From Rhodoferax sp. (GTDB lineage Bacteria; Pseudomonadota; Gammaproteobacteria; Burkholderiales; Burkholderiaceae_C): a DNA stretch of 55,308 nucleotides. Of this stretch, positions 19,270 to 27,428 are shown in pieces. Under the pieces are notes generated by a model. It was not told the DNA's origin, ran no database searches, and saw only the letters and a list, made by a program, of their open reading frames with translations. Numbering within the stretch: the first letter of the stretch is position 1; each line of letters opens with the position of its first letter. The stretch is taken from NCBI RefSeq assembly GCF_028715765.1, contig NZ_JAQURE010000022.1:1-55308 (forward strand), in the 5' to 3' direction. Position numbers and translations under genes: made by a program.

Positions 19270-19569
19270 TTACAGCCAGGAATGCGAGGTGTCGTGTTTT
19301 TCAACCAGGTCAACAAAGCCACCGTAGTCCACCGGGCTCACGCCAGCCAGCAGCTTGCTGCCCAAGCCCCTGGCATCCAGATCAGGCTGCAACACATAGA
19401 CACTGTGTTTGGCACAGGCTTGGGTCACGCGCTCTTGCAGGGCGTTGCCTTGTGTGGCGGCGTACACCGCGTCTTCAATCAGCAGCACGGCGTGTCCGGG
19501 CAGTGCCATGCGCAGGCACGTGTCGAGCGAGTTATTTTCAAAAGGTGATTGATTGATGATGTGCAGCAT
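19270..19569 (-). CDS. dsrH: DsrH, subunit of the DsrEFH sulfur transferase
   Basis: This 99-residue protein is homologous to TusB. DsrEFH is a hexameric relay that accepts sulfur from TusA and passes it to DsrC. The N-terminus MLHIINQSPFENNSLDTCL and the C-terminal VDYGGFVDLVEKHDTSHSWL match the family; the cysteine in DTCLRMA is at the usual position. It lies between dsrF and dsrC. Confidence 0.92.
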   Translation of the reverse strand: MLHIINQSPFENNSLDTCLRMALPGHAVLLIEDAVYAATQGNALQERVTQACAKHSVYVLQPDLDARGLGSKLLAGVSPVDYGGFVDLVEKHDTSHSWL

Positions 19570-19585
19570 GAGGTTGTCCTTGTTG

Positions 19586-19975
19586 TTAAAAGCTCAAGAT
19601 CACATCTTGCTGTGCCATCAGCTCACCCATTTGCTGGTCATCGAGCACTTCGACAGGCACCAGCAAGTCGGCTTCGGTCAAACCGCGTTGCGCCATGGAG
19701 GCTTGATCCACATAAAGTTTTTCAACGTCATAGCCATCCAGCGCGCGGTAGCTGGGTGAAAAGTTTTTGATGCCAATGCCTTTGGTTTGTTGGCCTTTGA
19801 CCAATTCATAAACGCCATCGTCAATGAACACCAAGCTCACGTCTTGGTCAAATGTGGCGGTGATCAAAACCACCTCCAGGCTCTCCAATGCGTAAATCGT
19901 GCCGTAAGGGGCTTTGCGGTTCACAAACATGAATTTCTTCACTTTGGGGCCGCTGGGTGCTGCTTGTTCGCTCAT
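19586..19975 (-). CDS. dsrF: DsrF, subunit of the DsrEFH sulfur transferase
   Basis: This 129-residue homologue of TusC has the family stretch KFMFVNRKAPYGTIYALESL followed by SLVFIDDGVYELV. No cysteine is present, as expected for a structural partner of the active DsrE subunit. It lies 16 bp before dsrH and 25 bp after dsrE in transcription order. Confidence 0.93.
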   Translation of the reverse strand: MSEQAAPSGPKVKKFMFVNRKAPYGTIYALESLEVVLITATFDQDVSLVFIDDGVYELVKGQQTKGIGIKNFSPSYRALDGYDVEKLYVDQASMAQRGLTEADLLVPVEVLDDQQMGELMAQQDVILSF

Positions 19976-20000
19976 GGTGTGTTTGTTTCTTGGGTTGAAG

Positions 20001-20360
20001 TTAGTCGCCGAAGGTCACCAGCCGGTCTGCCTTGATGCCGCTGTCTACCAACTGCCCCAAGCCTGAAATCCGAAACCCTGGTGCCAACACTTCTTCTTTG
20101 ATGCCACGGCGCAGCGCCGCGGCCACGCACACCACCAAGTCCACCTTGTGCTCTGCCGCCAAGGCCGACCAGCGGTTGACAACGTTGCGGTCATCTTGCG
20201 GTGGCTCGGTCAGTCGGGTGGCGTTGTTGACGCCATCGTGGTAGAAAAACACACGCTGGATGGTGTGACCTTTGTCCAGTGCCGCCACCACAAACTGGTA
20301 AGCGCTGTCAGACGCTTGGTGTGTGTAGGGGCCTTCATTGACGAGAATGCCAAATTTCAT
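20001..20360 (-). CDS. dsrE: DsrE, active subunit of the DsrEFH sulfur transferase
   Basis: This 119-residue homologue of TusD begins MKFGILVNEGPYTHQASDSA and contains the active cysteine in DLVVCVAAALRRGI (residue 78), which binds sulfur as a persulfide. The presence of dsrEFH marks a sulfur-oxidising rather than sulfate-reducing Dsr system. It lies 20 bp after dsrB. Confidence 0.95.
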   Translation of the reverse strand: MKFGILVNEGPYTHQASDSAYQFVVAALDKGHTIQRVFFYHDGVNNATRLTEPPQDDRNVVNRWSALAAEHKVDLVVCVAAALRRGIKEEVLAPGFRISGLGQLVDSGIKADRLVTFGD

Positions 20361-20380
20361 GGTGTGTGGGGTCAGAAAAG

Positions 20381-21451
20381 TTAAAAACGGATATGGGTTG
20401 ATGCGTTCAAGCTAGCGCGTGAACCACGCCAGTCGTCAATCAGGTATTTGGTGAAAGGCAGGTCGCATTTCTCAAAGAATGCGGGCCAACCAATGCGTTC
20501 AATCCAGTCAGAAATACGCTCCCACGAGCGGGCGTCTGCCTTGTAGGTGTAGAGAATCTTTTTCACCATGGCCGACACTTCTGGCCAACGTGGCGGGTTG
20601 TTGGGCAGACCCGAGGCCACCATCTTCATGAAGGTGGGTTTGCCGCGTGCGTTGGAGTTTTTGCCGCCTACCCAAATGGCCAGCTTGCTGTGATCTGGGT
20701 CGTTGATCTGCATGGGCGGGCAGGGTGGGAAGCACGCACCACAGCACATGCATTTGGACTCGTCAATTTCGAGAGACGGCTTGCCGTTGACCATGGCAGG
20801 GCGAATGGCGGCCACCGGGCAGCGCGCCACCACGGTGGGGCGTTCGCACATGTTGGCAACCAAGTCATGGTTGATTTTGGGTGGCTTGGTGTGCTGCATC
20901 ACGATGGCAATGTCGGCTTGGCCGCCGCAATTGATTTCGCAGCATGAGGTCGACAGGTGTACCCGGTTGGGCATGTCTTCCTTGACAAATTCATCCACCA
21001 GTTCGTCCATCAAGGCCTTGACTGCGCCGGAGGCATCGGTACCTGGAATGTCACAGTGCAGCCAGCCTTGAGTGTGGGCAATGGAAGACACCGAGTTACC
21101 TGTGCCACCCACCGGAAAACCGTTGGTGGTGAGTGCAGCCACCAGCGGCTCAACCCGTGCTGGGTCAGACACCATGTATTCGATGTTGGAGCGAATGGTG
21201 AAGCGCACATGGCCATCGGCATAGGTGTCGGCAATGTCGCAGAGCTTGCGGATGGTGAATAAATCCATTTGGCGCTGCGTGCCTGCACGCACCGTCCAGA
21301 TTTCATCGCCGCTGTGAGATACATGGTGCAACACCCCTGGGCGTGGCCGGTCATGGTATTTCCAGTTGCCATAATTTTTGGCCATCAGCGGGTGCAAAAA
21401 CTGCTTGTTGTCTGGTACGCCGCTCTCAATGGGGGTGCGTTTAGTAGCCAT
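20381..21451 (-). CDS. dsrB: Dissimilatory sulfite reductase beta subunit (reverse type)
   Basis: This partner of DsrA in the siroheme enzyme oxidises DsrC-bound sulfur to sulfite. The 356-residue protein has the siroheme/cluster cysteines in STSCCEINCGG and ARCPVAAIRP, and an inserted ferredoxin domain with CMCCGACFPPCPPM. It sits 55 bp after dsrA. The surrounding dsrEFH and dsrL show oxidative direction. Confidence 0.97.
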   Translation of the reverse strand: MATKRTPIESGVPDNKQFLHPLMAKNYGNWKYHDRPRPGVLHHVSHSGDEIWTVRAGTQRQMDLFTIRKLCDIADTYADGHVRFTIRSNIEYMVSDPARVEPLVAALTTNGFPVGGTGNSVSSIAHTQGWLHCDIPGTDASGAVKALMDELVDEFVKEDMPNRVHLSTSCCEINCGGQADIAIVMQHTKPPKINHDLVANMCERPTVVARCPVAAIRPAMVNGKPSLEIDESKCMCCGACFPPCPPMQINDPDHSKLAIWVGGKNSNARGKPTFMKMVASGLPNNPPRWPEVSAMVKKILYTYKADARSWERISDWIERIGWPAFFEKCDLPFTKYLIDDWRGSRASLNASTHIRF

Positions 21452-21506
21452 GGTTGTCTTTCCTGTTCAATGGAGTTGGTGTCAATGCGTGGGGTGACGA
21501 CGGGCT

Positions 21507-22787
21507 TCAGGCCGCGGCTTTGCGGGCGTTGATCTTGGCCACTTCGTCGTCCCAGCCATCGGTGCGAACGTAGGGGTTGGTGCGTGGGGTGGCCACCATG
21601 TTGGGGTCAATTTCCAGGCCAATGCCTTCCAGAAAGTTGATCAACCCAATGCGCTCGATCATTTCGCCGGTGCGCTCGTGCTCTAAGGCGTTTTCAGCAA
21701 AGAAGTCAATCGACTTTTGACCCAGATCCACCAGTGCTTCGTAGTCTTCATCGGTTTTCATGGGCATGAAGGGCACCACCACCGTGCCCATCAGATCGCC
21801 AATCTTGAGGGTGCGCTTGCCCCCCATCAAAATGCTCACACCCTTGTCCACCCCAGTGGCCAAAGCGCCGGTCATGACGTTGATGCAGTGCATGCAGCGC
21901 ACGCAGTTGCTGTTGTCGATTTCAAGGCAATGCGTGTCGCTCACAGCCACGCTAGAGATTTTTTCGCCACTGGTTTGCTGTTTGATTTCTTTGAGCATGA
22001 TGGCTTTGGTGGGGCAACGGCTGACCACGTCGTTGACCAGTTCGGTCATGCCATGCTTGTCAAACCACTTGCGCGCCAAGGCTTCGTCAACCCGGATGTT
22101 GTCGCGCCAGGTGCCAATGACCGCCATGTCCGCACGCTGAATGGAGTTCATGCAGTCGTTCGGGCAGCCTGAGAACTTGAATTTGAACTTGTAAGGCAGC
22201 GCCGGGCGGTGCATGTCATCCAAAAAGGTGTTGAGCACTTGGCGGTGAGCGCGTGCCTCGTCAAAGCAAGATTGCTCGCAACGTGCCGCCCCTACACATG
22301 ACATGCTGGTGCGCACTGCGGGCCCGGCACCGCCCAGGTCAAAACCCAGCTCGTTGATCTCGTCAAACGCACCTTGCACGTTGGCGGTACTGGCACCTTG
22401 GAACATGATGTCGCCAGACTGGCCATGAAAAGCGATCAACCCAGAGCCATGACGCTCCCAAATGTCACACATTTTGCGCAGCACGTCGGTGTTGTAGTGC
22501 ATGCCAGCCGGGGGTTGCACGCGCAGCGTGTGAAATTCTTTGGAAGCGGGAAACATCTCTGCCACTTCTGAAAACCGTGGAATCACGCCACCGCCGTAGC
22601 CAAACACACCCACCGTGCCACCCTTCCAGTACCCTTTGCGGGTTTTGTAGGAGTGCTCCAGTTGGCCTACCAAATCGGTCATGTACTCGCTGTCTTTGGC
22701 CAGCCGTTTCAGACCGGTCACAAAGCTGGGCCAAGGCCCGCTTTCGAGTTGGTCAAGCATGGGGGTGTCGTGTTGCTTAATGCTCAT
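21507..22787 (-). CDS. dsrA: Dissimilatory sulfite reductase alpha subunit (reverse type)
   Basis: This is the first gene of the dsr operon. The 426-residue protein has the siroheme-4Fe4S ligands as SCVGAARC and SGCPNDCMN, and a ferredoxin insert with CVRCMHCINVM. A good ribosome site, AGGAGACACCCC, lies just before the ATG at 22787. The 311-bp divergent region upstream probably holds the dsr promoter. Confidence 0.97.
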   Translation of the reverse strand: MSIKQHDTPMLDQLESGPWPSFVTGLKRLAKDSEYMTDLVGQLEHSYKTRKGYWKGGTVGVFGYGGGVIPRFSEVAEMFPASKEFHTLRVQPPAGMHYNTDVLRKMCDIWERHGSGLIAFHGQSGDIMFQGASTANVQGAFDEINELGFDLGGAGPAVRTSMSCVGAARCEQSCFDEARAHRQVLNTFLDDMHRPALPYKFKFKFSGCPNDCMNSIQRADMAVIGTWRDNIRVDEALARKWFDKHGMTELVNDVVSRCPTKAIMLKEIKQQTSGEKISSVAVSDTHCLEIDNSNCVRCMHCINVMTGALATGVDKGVSILMGGKRTLKIGDLMGTVVVPFMPMKTDEDYEALVDLGQKSIDFFAENALEHERTGEMIERIGLINFLEGIGLEIDPNMVATPRTNPYVRTDGWDDEVAKINARKAAA

Positions 22788-23098
22788 GGGGTGTCTCCTG
22801 TCATGGTGCGCGGGGTTTGCGCTGGTCGATCGAACCGGGCTTTTGCATCCATTGAACTTTGCAGCTCAATTTCCTCAACTCTGGCGCAAATCGTACGAGT
22901 CAGCGCCGTACCAAACCATCCCCCTCGTTGGGTATTTTGGGCTACCCATTTGGGCTATATGCCCCCACCCGTCCCGGTGATAGACGGGCGGGCTTGCTGT
23001 TGCGCCCAATAGAGGCTTGAAGAAAATAGCATTTTTTGCCCTGAAACTGCGCGCCCAGCCTGCCCTCAAGCTTTGTTGACAACCCTCCAAAAAACACC
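22788..23098. other. Divergent control region between dsrA and the accessory operon
   Basis: This is 311 bp without a gene. It holds the 43-bp shared element (22944-22986), preceded by an extra copy of its right arm TTTGGGCTA (22936-22944 and 22949-22957, 13 bp apart). An AT-rich stretch around 23018-23036 follows. It is likely to control both directions; I see no convincing -35/-10 pair. Confidence 0.6.
22944..22986 (+). promoter_or_regulatory. 43-bp shared element, copy A (dsr region)
   Basis: This begins ACCCATTTGGGCTA and ends GGTGATAGACG exactly 29 bases later, with CCACCC in the middle. The same layout and spacing occur at 32410-32452 (minus) and 47971-48013. Similarity stops abruptly after GACG. 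It ends 112 bp before the ATG of the gene at 23099. On the other side dsrA starts 157 bp away. Confidence 0.75.
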
Positions 23099-23338
23099 AT
23101 GAGCACACTTACACCGCTTGAAAAATGGACGATTCCAGTCACCGGACAGGTCATTGAACTGCAGCAGCTTGACTTTGAAGGCGGCGGCATGCGTTTGCTG
23201 CGAACGCGCATCCGCGAGAAAAGCCGCTTCACGGTGTTTGACATCGACCCGCAGTCGGCACGCTTGTGGGGTGAGGCCTTGGTGCGTTGGGCACAAGCCC
23301 AGCCAGCGCATCAAACGCAGCCCCCGGAGGTGTCATGA
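23099..23338 (+). CDS. Small conserved-looking protein of unknown function
   Basis: This 79-residue soluble protein has no cysteine and no signal peptide. It reads PLEKWTIPVTGQVIELQQLD, then a basic stretch (LLRTRIREKSRFTVFDI) and a tryptophan-containing end. I do not recognise the family with certainty. It is the first gene of the accessory operon and overlaps the next gene by the ATGA sequence at 23335-23338, so the two are translationally coupled and probably act together. Confidence 0.75.
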   Translation: MSTLTPLEKWTIPVTGQVIELQQLDFEGGGMRLLRTRIREKSRFTVFDIDPQSARLWGEALVRWAQAQPAHQTQPPEVS

Positions 23339-23943
23339 ACGCATCTGATCCCTGCGCCACGGTTGACCTGGTGTTTCCAGTCACGGGCCGGTTTTTACCG
23401 CGTGACCATGCCCAGAGTCTTAAAGAGGCGCTGTGTGAAGCCTGGCCTTGGCTAAAAGACGAGCCTTTGGCGGCAGTGCACACCATCAAGCTGGTCACGG
23501 GAGCCGAGCCTTTGGCCATGTTGTCTGGGCGTGCCAAATTGATGGTGCGCTTGTCACGCGAGCGGGCGCAAGCGCTGTTGTCGTGCGCCCCCATTGACCT
23601 GACGGTGGCCGGCCATGCGTTGCGCCTGGCGGCGCCGCACCTGCATGAATTGGTGCCACACACCACGCTGTATGCCTACCGAGTGGCCGCCTCAGACCCA
23701 GACGAGGTGGCTTTCATGCAAGGCATGGCGGCCGAGTTAGCTGGTTTGGGCATTGCCGGTGAGCGCGTGTGTGGCAAACGCCAGCAGCTCAGTTTGGCGC
23801 ATGGCAAAGTCACCGCCTTCAGCCTGATGCTGCATGGTCTGGCTCCGGCACCGTCTTTGCACCTGCAGCAGCAAGGCCTGGGACCCTACCGCTTGCAAGG
23901 CTGCGGCATTTTCATTCCCCACAAATCCGCAGCAGCGGTGTAA
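23335..23943 (+). CDS. Cas6/Cmx6-like protein (type I-MYXAN Cas6 family) without a CRISPR locus
   Basis: This 202-residue protein resembles the Cas6/Cmx6 family of CRISPR RNA endonucleases. Shared signs are the N-terminal VFPVTGRFLPRDHAQSL (His25 at the place of the family histidine), PWLKDEPLAAVHTIK, a central LVPHTTLYAYRV, and the glycine-rich C-terminal loop GLGPYRLQGCGIF. It is seen in a sulfur gene cluster with no cas genes and no repeat array in the window. The ATG at 23335 follows GGAGG and overlaps the stop of the previous gene. The recognition is from memory of the family pattern; RNA binding or cleavage is inferred. Confidence 0.72.
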   Translation: MNASDPCATVDLVFPVTGRFLPRDHAQSLKEALCEAWPWLKDEPLAAVHTIKLVTGAEPLAMLSGRAKLMVRLSRERAQALLSCAPIDLTVAGHALRLAAPHLHELVPHTTLYAYRVAASDPDEVAFMQGMAAELAGLGIAGERVCGKRQQLSLAHGKVTAFSLMLHGLAPAPSLHLQQQGLGPYRLQGCGIFIPHKSAAAV

Positions 23944-23976
23944 CCCTATTTTTTTAACCCTGAAAGGAGCAACCCC

Positions 23977-24306
23977 ATGGCATACATCATCAACGGTTCG
24001 GAAGTTGAAACAGACGATTTGGGCTACTTGCTGGAACCCCTTTATGACGATGAAGCCGTGCGCGTGATCGCAGCAGCCGAAGGCATCAGCTTGACAGACG
24101 CCCATTGGGAAGTGGTCAACTACCTGCGTGATGAATACCGTGAACACGGCCACACCCCCAACTTTCGCAACATGCTCAAAGGCTTTGCCGAGCTTCACCC
24201 CGGTGTTGACAGCAAATACCTCTACGACCTGTTCCCTGTTGGGCCAGCCAAGCAGGGTCCCAAAGTGGCTGGGTTGCCACAGCCTTTGGGCAAAGGTGGG
24301 TATTGA
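23977..24306 (+). CDS. DsrC/TusE-like protein with no cysteines (RspA-like)
   Basis: This 109-residue DsrC-fold protein is recognised by VETDDLGYLLEPL, DAHWEVVNYLRDEYREHG and KYLYDLFPVGPAKQG. The C-terminal arm reads KVAGLPQPLGKGGY: both functional cysteines of DsrC are missing, and the protein has no cysteine at all. Such DsrC relatives (called RspA in the literature as I recall it) cannot carry sulfur and have been proposed to be regulatory. A ribosome site AAAGGAGCAA precedes the ATG. It is in the operon with the Cas6-like gene. Confidence 0.92.
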   Translation: MAYIINGSEVETDDLGYLLEPLYDDEAVRVIAAAEGISLTDAHWEVVNYLRDEYREHGHTPNFRNMLKGFAELHPGVDSKYLYDLFPVGPAKQGPKVAGLPQPLGKGGY

Positions 24307-24348
24307 GATGGTGTCGCTGAAGTGGCTTGATGCGGGTGCCTGCTGACC

Positions 24349-24966
24349 ATGGCCAACATCCGCATCAAGAGCCAGTGGTTTCATGACGGCGCCTCCAAAA
24401 CGCCGCAACAGCAAGCCAGCGCCATGGCCTTCATCACCTGGCGGGTGGCGCAAAACACGCTCAAGCAAATGCGTTCGGCGCGCTTTGACATTGAAGTAGG
24501 GGCGCAATACTTTGCTTTTACGCATGAAGTGCTGGTGTTTTTGACCCAGGTCATTGACCGCCTGGCAGCCCAGCGCATGGATGATGCCATGCGCACTGAA
24601 TTCATGACCGCATTGGTGCAACGCGTGGCGCAGGTGCTGCAAGACAACGAAGAGGGTTTGATGGGCGAGCCCGGCGCCGGGCAGGGCAGCTACGCTGACC
24701 AATTCATTGACCTTTACAACCAGCTGGCTGACCACTACGCCGACTTTGGTTTTGATGCCCATGGCCCGGATTTTGCTTTTGTGCGCTACCTGGGTCACCG
24801 CATTGAGGCCTTGATGCCTGACAAAGACAAACGCTGGGTGGTTGACCAGGTCATGGCCAGCGAGGTGCCCGACGCCCTGGGCATGATCGGCCGCGGCATG
24901 GACGGCGTGCTGTCAACCGAACCCCATGCCAAACGTGGTGCCAGAGGCGCGGTTTCTGGCGATTGA
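24349..24966 (+). CDS. Hypothetical all-helical soluble protein
   Basis: This 205-residue protein has no cysteines, no signal and no membrane span. By composition it is mostly alpha-helical, with a helix-rich core from about residue 20 to 110 (AFITWRVAQNTLKQMRSARF, LVQRVAQVLQDNEEG) and a second part YADQFIDLYNQLADHYADFG. I do not recognise its family. It lies 42 bp after the cysteine-free DsrC paralogue and is followed by the dioxygenase gene. Confidence 0.75.
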   Translation: MANIRIKSQWFHDGASKTPQQQASAMAFITWRVAQNTLKQMRSARFDIEVGAQYFAFTHEVLVFLTQVIDRLAAQRMDDAMRTEFMTALVQRVAQVLQDNEEGLMGEPGAGQGSYADQFIDLYNQLADHYADFGFDAHGPDFAFVRYLGHRIEALMPDKDKRWVVDQVMASEVPDALGMIGRGMDGVLSTEPHAKRGARGAVSGD

Positions 24967-25004
24967 GTTGCCCTAAGCCCCCAACCAAGCCCCACCCTCT
25001 ACCC

Positions 25005-25913
25005 ATGTCAACCCCCTTTGATTTGAACAATGCACCCGCCTATGCCCATTGGCGCGCCGCCAAATGGGCCGCCCAGCCACACCAGGCGAGTGACTTGGTG
25101 GTGCCTGTAGCAGACCCTAGATTACTACAAAAAACAGAGCTGCTTGCGCTTATAAATAAATGCTCTCAGGTCAATATGGTCATATACCAAAGCGCTGTGA
25201 CCGAAGCTGATAAAAACATTCCTTTGCGGTTAGGTCAACAGCTGGGCTTGCACCGGCTTGATGGCAATTGGCTGGCCGATGTGGATGGCATTTCACCCAT
25301 CGCAGTGGCAGAGCCCAGCGGCGACCGCCCGGCTTTTATTCCCTACACCAACCGCGCCATTAAGTGGCATACCGACGGCTACTACCAGCCCGCGCAGCGT
25401 TTGATACGTGGCATGGTGCTGCATTGCGTGCGCCCTGCCAGCCGTGGCGGTGAAACCGCGCTGCTTGACCACGACATGGCCTACATCGCCATGCGCGACG
25501 CCAACCCAGATTGGGTGCGTGCTTTGATGGCCGCTGATGCCATGACCATTCCCGCGCGGTTGGACGACGACGGTGTGGCACGCCCTGAGCAAACTGGGCC
25601 GGTGTTTTCGGTTGACCCGCACACCGGTGTTTTGCACATGCGCTACACCGCCCGCACGCGCAGCATTGTTTGGAAAAATGACGCATCTACCCGTGCGGCG
25701 GTACAGTTTCTGACAGATTTTTTGGCCAGTGACAGCCCCTGTATCTTTCGCTTGAAGCTGGAGCCGGGCATGGGGCTGGTGTGCAACAACGTCTTGCACG
25801 ACCGCGCCGCTTTTGAAGATGCCCCCGCCCAGCCACGCTTGCTGTACCGGGCGCGTTACCTGGATCGCGTTATGGCGCCAGAAATTTATAACAAATTGGC
25901 CTCTAGCGCTTGA
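25005..25913 (+). CDS. TauD/TfdA-like Fe(II)/2-oxoglutarate dioxygenase
   Basis: This 302-residue non-heme iron oxygenase has the metal motif H-x-D in IKWHTDGYYQP (His122, Asp124), the distal histidine in NNVLHDRAAFED, and an arginine in YRARYLDR for 2-oxoglutarate. The substrate is unknown. In this setting an organosulfur compound is possible, because TauD releases sulfite from taurine, but this is inference. The ATG at 25005 is chosen over a TTG at 24963. A 34-bp repeat is embedded in frame at 25138-25171, and another supplies the last four codons and the stop. Confidence 0.8.
   Translation: MSTPFDLNNAPAYAHWRAAKWAAQPHQASDLVVPVADPRLLQKTELLALINKCSQVNMVIYQSAVTEADKNIPLRLGQQLGLHRLDGNWLADVDGISPIAVAEPSGDRPAFIPYTNRAIKWHTDGYYQPAQRLIRGMVLHCVRPASRGGETALLDHDMAYIAMRDANPDWVRALMAADAMTIPARLDDDGVARPEQTGPVFSVDPHTGVLHMRYTARTRSIVWKNDASTRAAVQFLTDFLASDSPCIFRLKLEPGMGLVCNNVLHDRAAFEDAPAQPRLLYRARYLDRVMAPEIYNKLASSA
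25138..25171 (+). repeat. 34-bp dispersed repeat, copy 3, inside the TauD-like gene
   Basis: This reads AGCTGCTTGCGCTTAT to CTCAGGT, with the family length of 34 bases but a diverged 3' end. It lies inside the coding sequence and stays in frame, at about residues 45-56. The surrounding codons are more AT-rich than the rest of the gene. Confidence 0.55.
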
Positions 25914-25932
25914 TATATATGCACAAGCAGCT
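25899..25932 (-). repeat. 34-bp dispersed repeat, copy 4, across the TauD-like stop codon
   Basis: On the minus strand this reads AGCTGCTTGTGC to CGCTAGAGGC, 34 bases. On the plus strand it encodes the last residues (ASSA) and the stop codon at 25911-25913 of the dioxygenase gene. The repeat therefore appears to set the end of that protein. Confidence 0.7.
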
Positions 25933-25952
25933 CTTTATTAGATAGCATCACC

Positions 25953-27428
25953 ATGACCCACAAAGTCAGTATTTGGCGTGCTGCACAGCTCTTGGGGTTG
26001 GCGCGTGGTGTCTTGCAACAGCAGGTGCGCGATGGCACGCTGGTGCTGGAAGACGGCTGGGTCAGCACCGAGACACTCCGACGGCTTTACCCCAACGCCC
26101 AACTCGAAGCGTCGGGCATGTTGGAGCGCGTGACGCAAATCCGCGATGAAGCCTTTGGCAAACGGGTGCGCGAGCGCTTGCTTCCCAGCCAAGAGGTGTT
26201 GGCACAGCGCTTGTTTACCCAAAGCCAAGAGCTGGCCGACCTGCGCCGCCATGTGCAGCGCTACCACGCGCTGGTAATTGAGCTGCAGCAGCAGATTCGC
26301 CAGCAGTGCCAGCGCAGCCCGGAAGCAGTGCAGTGGCAGGCGTTAGAGCAAGCGGCGACCCAAGGGTTGGCCAAGGTCTTGGCCACGGAGTCGGTGGGCA
26401 TGCTGGAGGTGATGGACGATATGTTGAAAATCATGACGGCGCAGGTCACAGTGCGCCCCAGCGGGCACGAGTTCTCGGTCGAGGGGCATGCCAACTTGTT
26501 GCAAGCCGGGCTACATGCTGGCTTGAAGCTGAACTATGGCTGTGGCAACGGCAGTTGCGGCATGTGCAAAGTGCGGGTGATAGAAGGCGCAGTGGCACCC
26601 ACCCAGCACGCTGACTACGTGCTCTCAGAGGCTGAAAAAACCCAGGGCTACACCCTGATGTGTTGCCACACCGCAGCCAGCAGCAACCTGACGCTGGAGT
26701 TGCTTGAAGCCCATGGCCCGCAAGACATCGCTTTGCAATTGATCGTGACCACGGTGCGTGCTGTGACCGAACTCGCCCCTAACACCTGGCTGTTGCATCT
26801 GCAAACCCCGCGCACCCACCGGCTGCGCTTTTTGGCGGGGCAGTCGGTCCAACTGGGTGCCGCCGTGCCTGGTGTGGGCGACGTGTCTGGCGTTTACGCG
26901 CTGGCCAGCTGTCCGTGTGACGACCGCAATTTGCTATTTTTCATCACCCGCAACCCGGCGGATGCCTTTGCCACAGCATTGTTTGAGCGCCAGCTTCACC
27001 ATGGCAGCAGCTTGACGGTGACTGGACCCGATGGCGAATTTGTGTTGGCTGAAGGGCACCGGCCGCTGGTGTTTGCGGCCTGCGATGAAGGGTTTGGCGC
27101 CATCAAAAGCTTGATTGAGTACGCGCTGTCGTTAGACGCATCGCCTTCGCTGTCGCTGTTTTGGCTGGCCACGCGCAGCGATGGGCACTTCTACAGCAAC
27201 CAATGCCGCGCCTGGTCTGAAGCGCTTGACCCCTTCGAGTTCGAGTTGGTCACCCACCCCGATGCCGCCTTGGGCGCCTGGCAAATTGCCCAGGCCATGC
27301 GTGCTGATCTGTTTGACATTGACTGCGACTTTTACCTGTGTGGCCCGGCCATCTTTGTGCAAACCTTGCATGACGAGTTGCGTGCTTCGGGTGTGGCCGC
27401 AGCTCAAATTTTTGCCCAGGTGATCTGA
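25953..27428 (+). CDS. HTH - coiled coil - [2Fe-2S] ferredoxin - FNR-type reductase fusion
   Basis: This 491-residue multidomain protein starts with a MerR/excisionase-like helix-turn-helix (residues 5-45, VSIWRAAQLLGLARGV and a wing ending DGWVSTETL). A heptad-like helical stretch follows (about 50-135). Next is a plant-type ferredoxin domain with CGNGSCGMC (Cys197, 202, 205) and a fourth cysteine at 237 or 238. Last is a flavin and NAD(P)H reductase part (about 265-491), with GQSVQLGAAVPG and LCGPAIFVQTL. The redox half resembles CDP-6-deoxyglucoseen reductase-type proteins. A DNA-binding-like head on a reductase is odd. It could reduce the neighbouring dioxygenase or act as a redox-sensing regulator. 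Confidence 0.82.
   Translation: MTHKVSIWRAAQLLGLARGVLQQQVRDGTLVLEDGWVSTETLRRLYPNAQLEASGMLERVTQIRDEAFGKRVRERLLPSQEVLAQRLFTQSQELADLRRHVQRYHALVIELQQQIRQQCQRSPEAVQWQALEQAATQGLAKVLATESVGMLEVMDDMLKIMTAQVTVRPSGHEFSVEGHANLLQAGLHAGLKLNYGCGNGSCGMCKVRVIEGAVAPTQHADYVLSEAEKTQGYTLMCCHTAASSNLTLELLEAHGPQDIALQLIVTTVRAVTELAPNTWLLHLQTPRTHRLRFLAGQSVQLGAAVPGVGDVSGVYALASCPCDDRNLLFFITRNPADAFATALFERQLHHGSSLTVTGPDGEFVLAEGHRPLVFAACDEGFGAIKSLIEYALSLDASPSLSLFWLATRSDGHFYSNQCRAWSEALDPFEFELVTHPDAALGAWQIAQAMRADLFDIDCDFYLCGPAIFVQTLHDELRASGVAAAQIFAQVI

Noticed and set aside
9103..22787. Sulfate or sulfite reduction as the role of the dsr operon
   Set aside because: dsrEFH and dsrL are present, dsrD is not seen, and sox, fcc and soe genes are nearby. 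All point to the oxidative, reverse pathway.
23007..23032. A sixth copy of the 34-bp repeat upstream of the accessory operon
   Set aside because: It has ATAGAGGC followed later by AAAATAGC, but the AGCTGC end at the right distance is missing.
23335..23943. A CRISPR-Cas locus around the Cas6-like gene
   Set aside because: I looked for regularly spaced direct repeats and for other cas genes on both strands and found neither in the window. The protein is reported only as Cas6-like.
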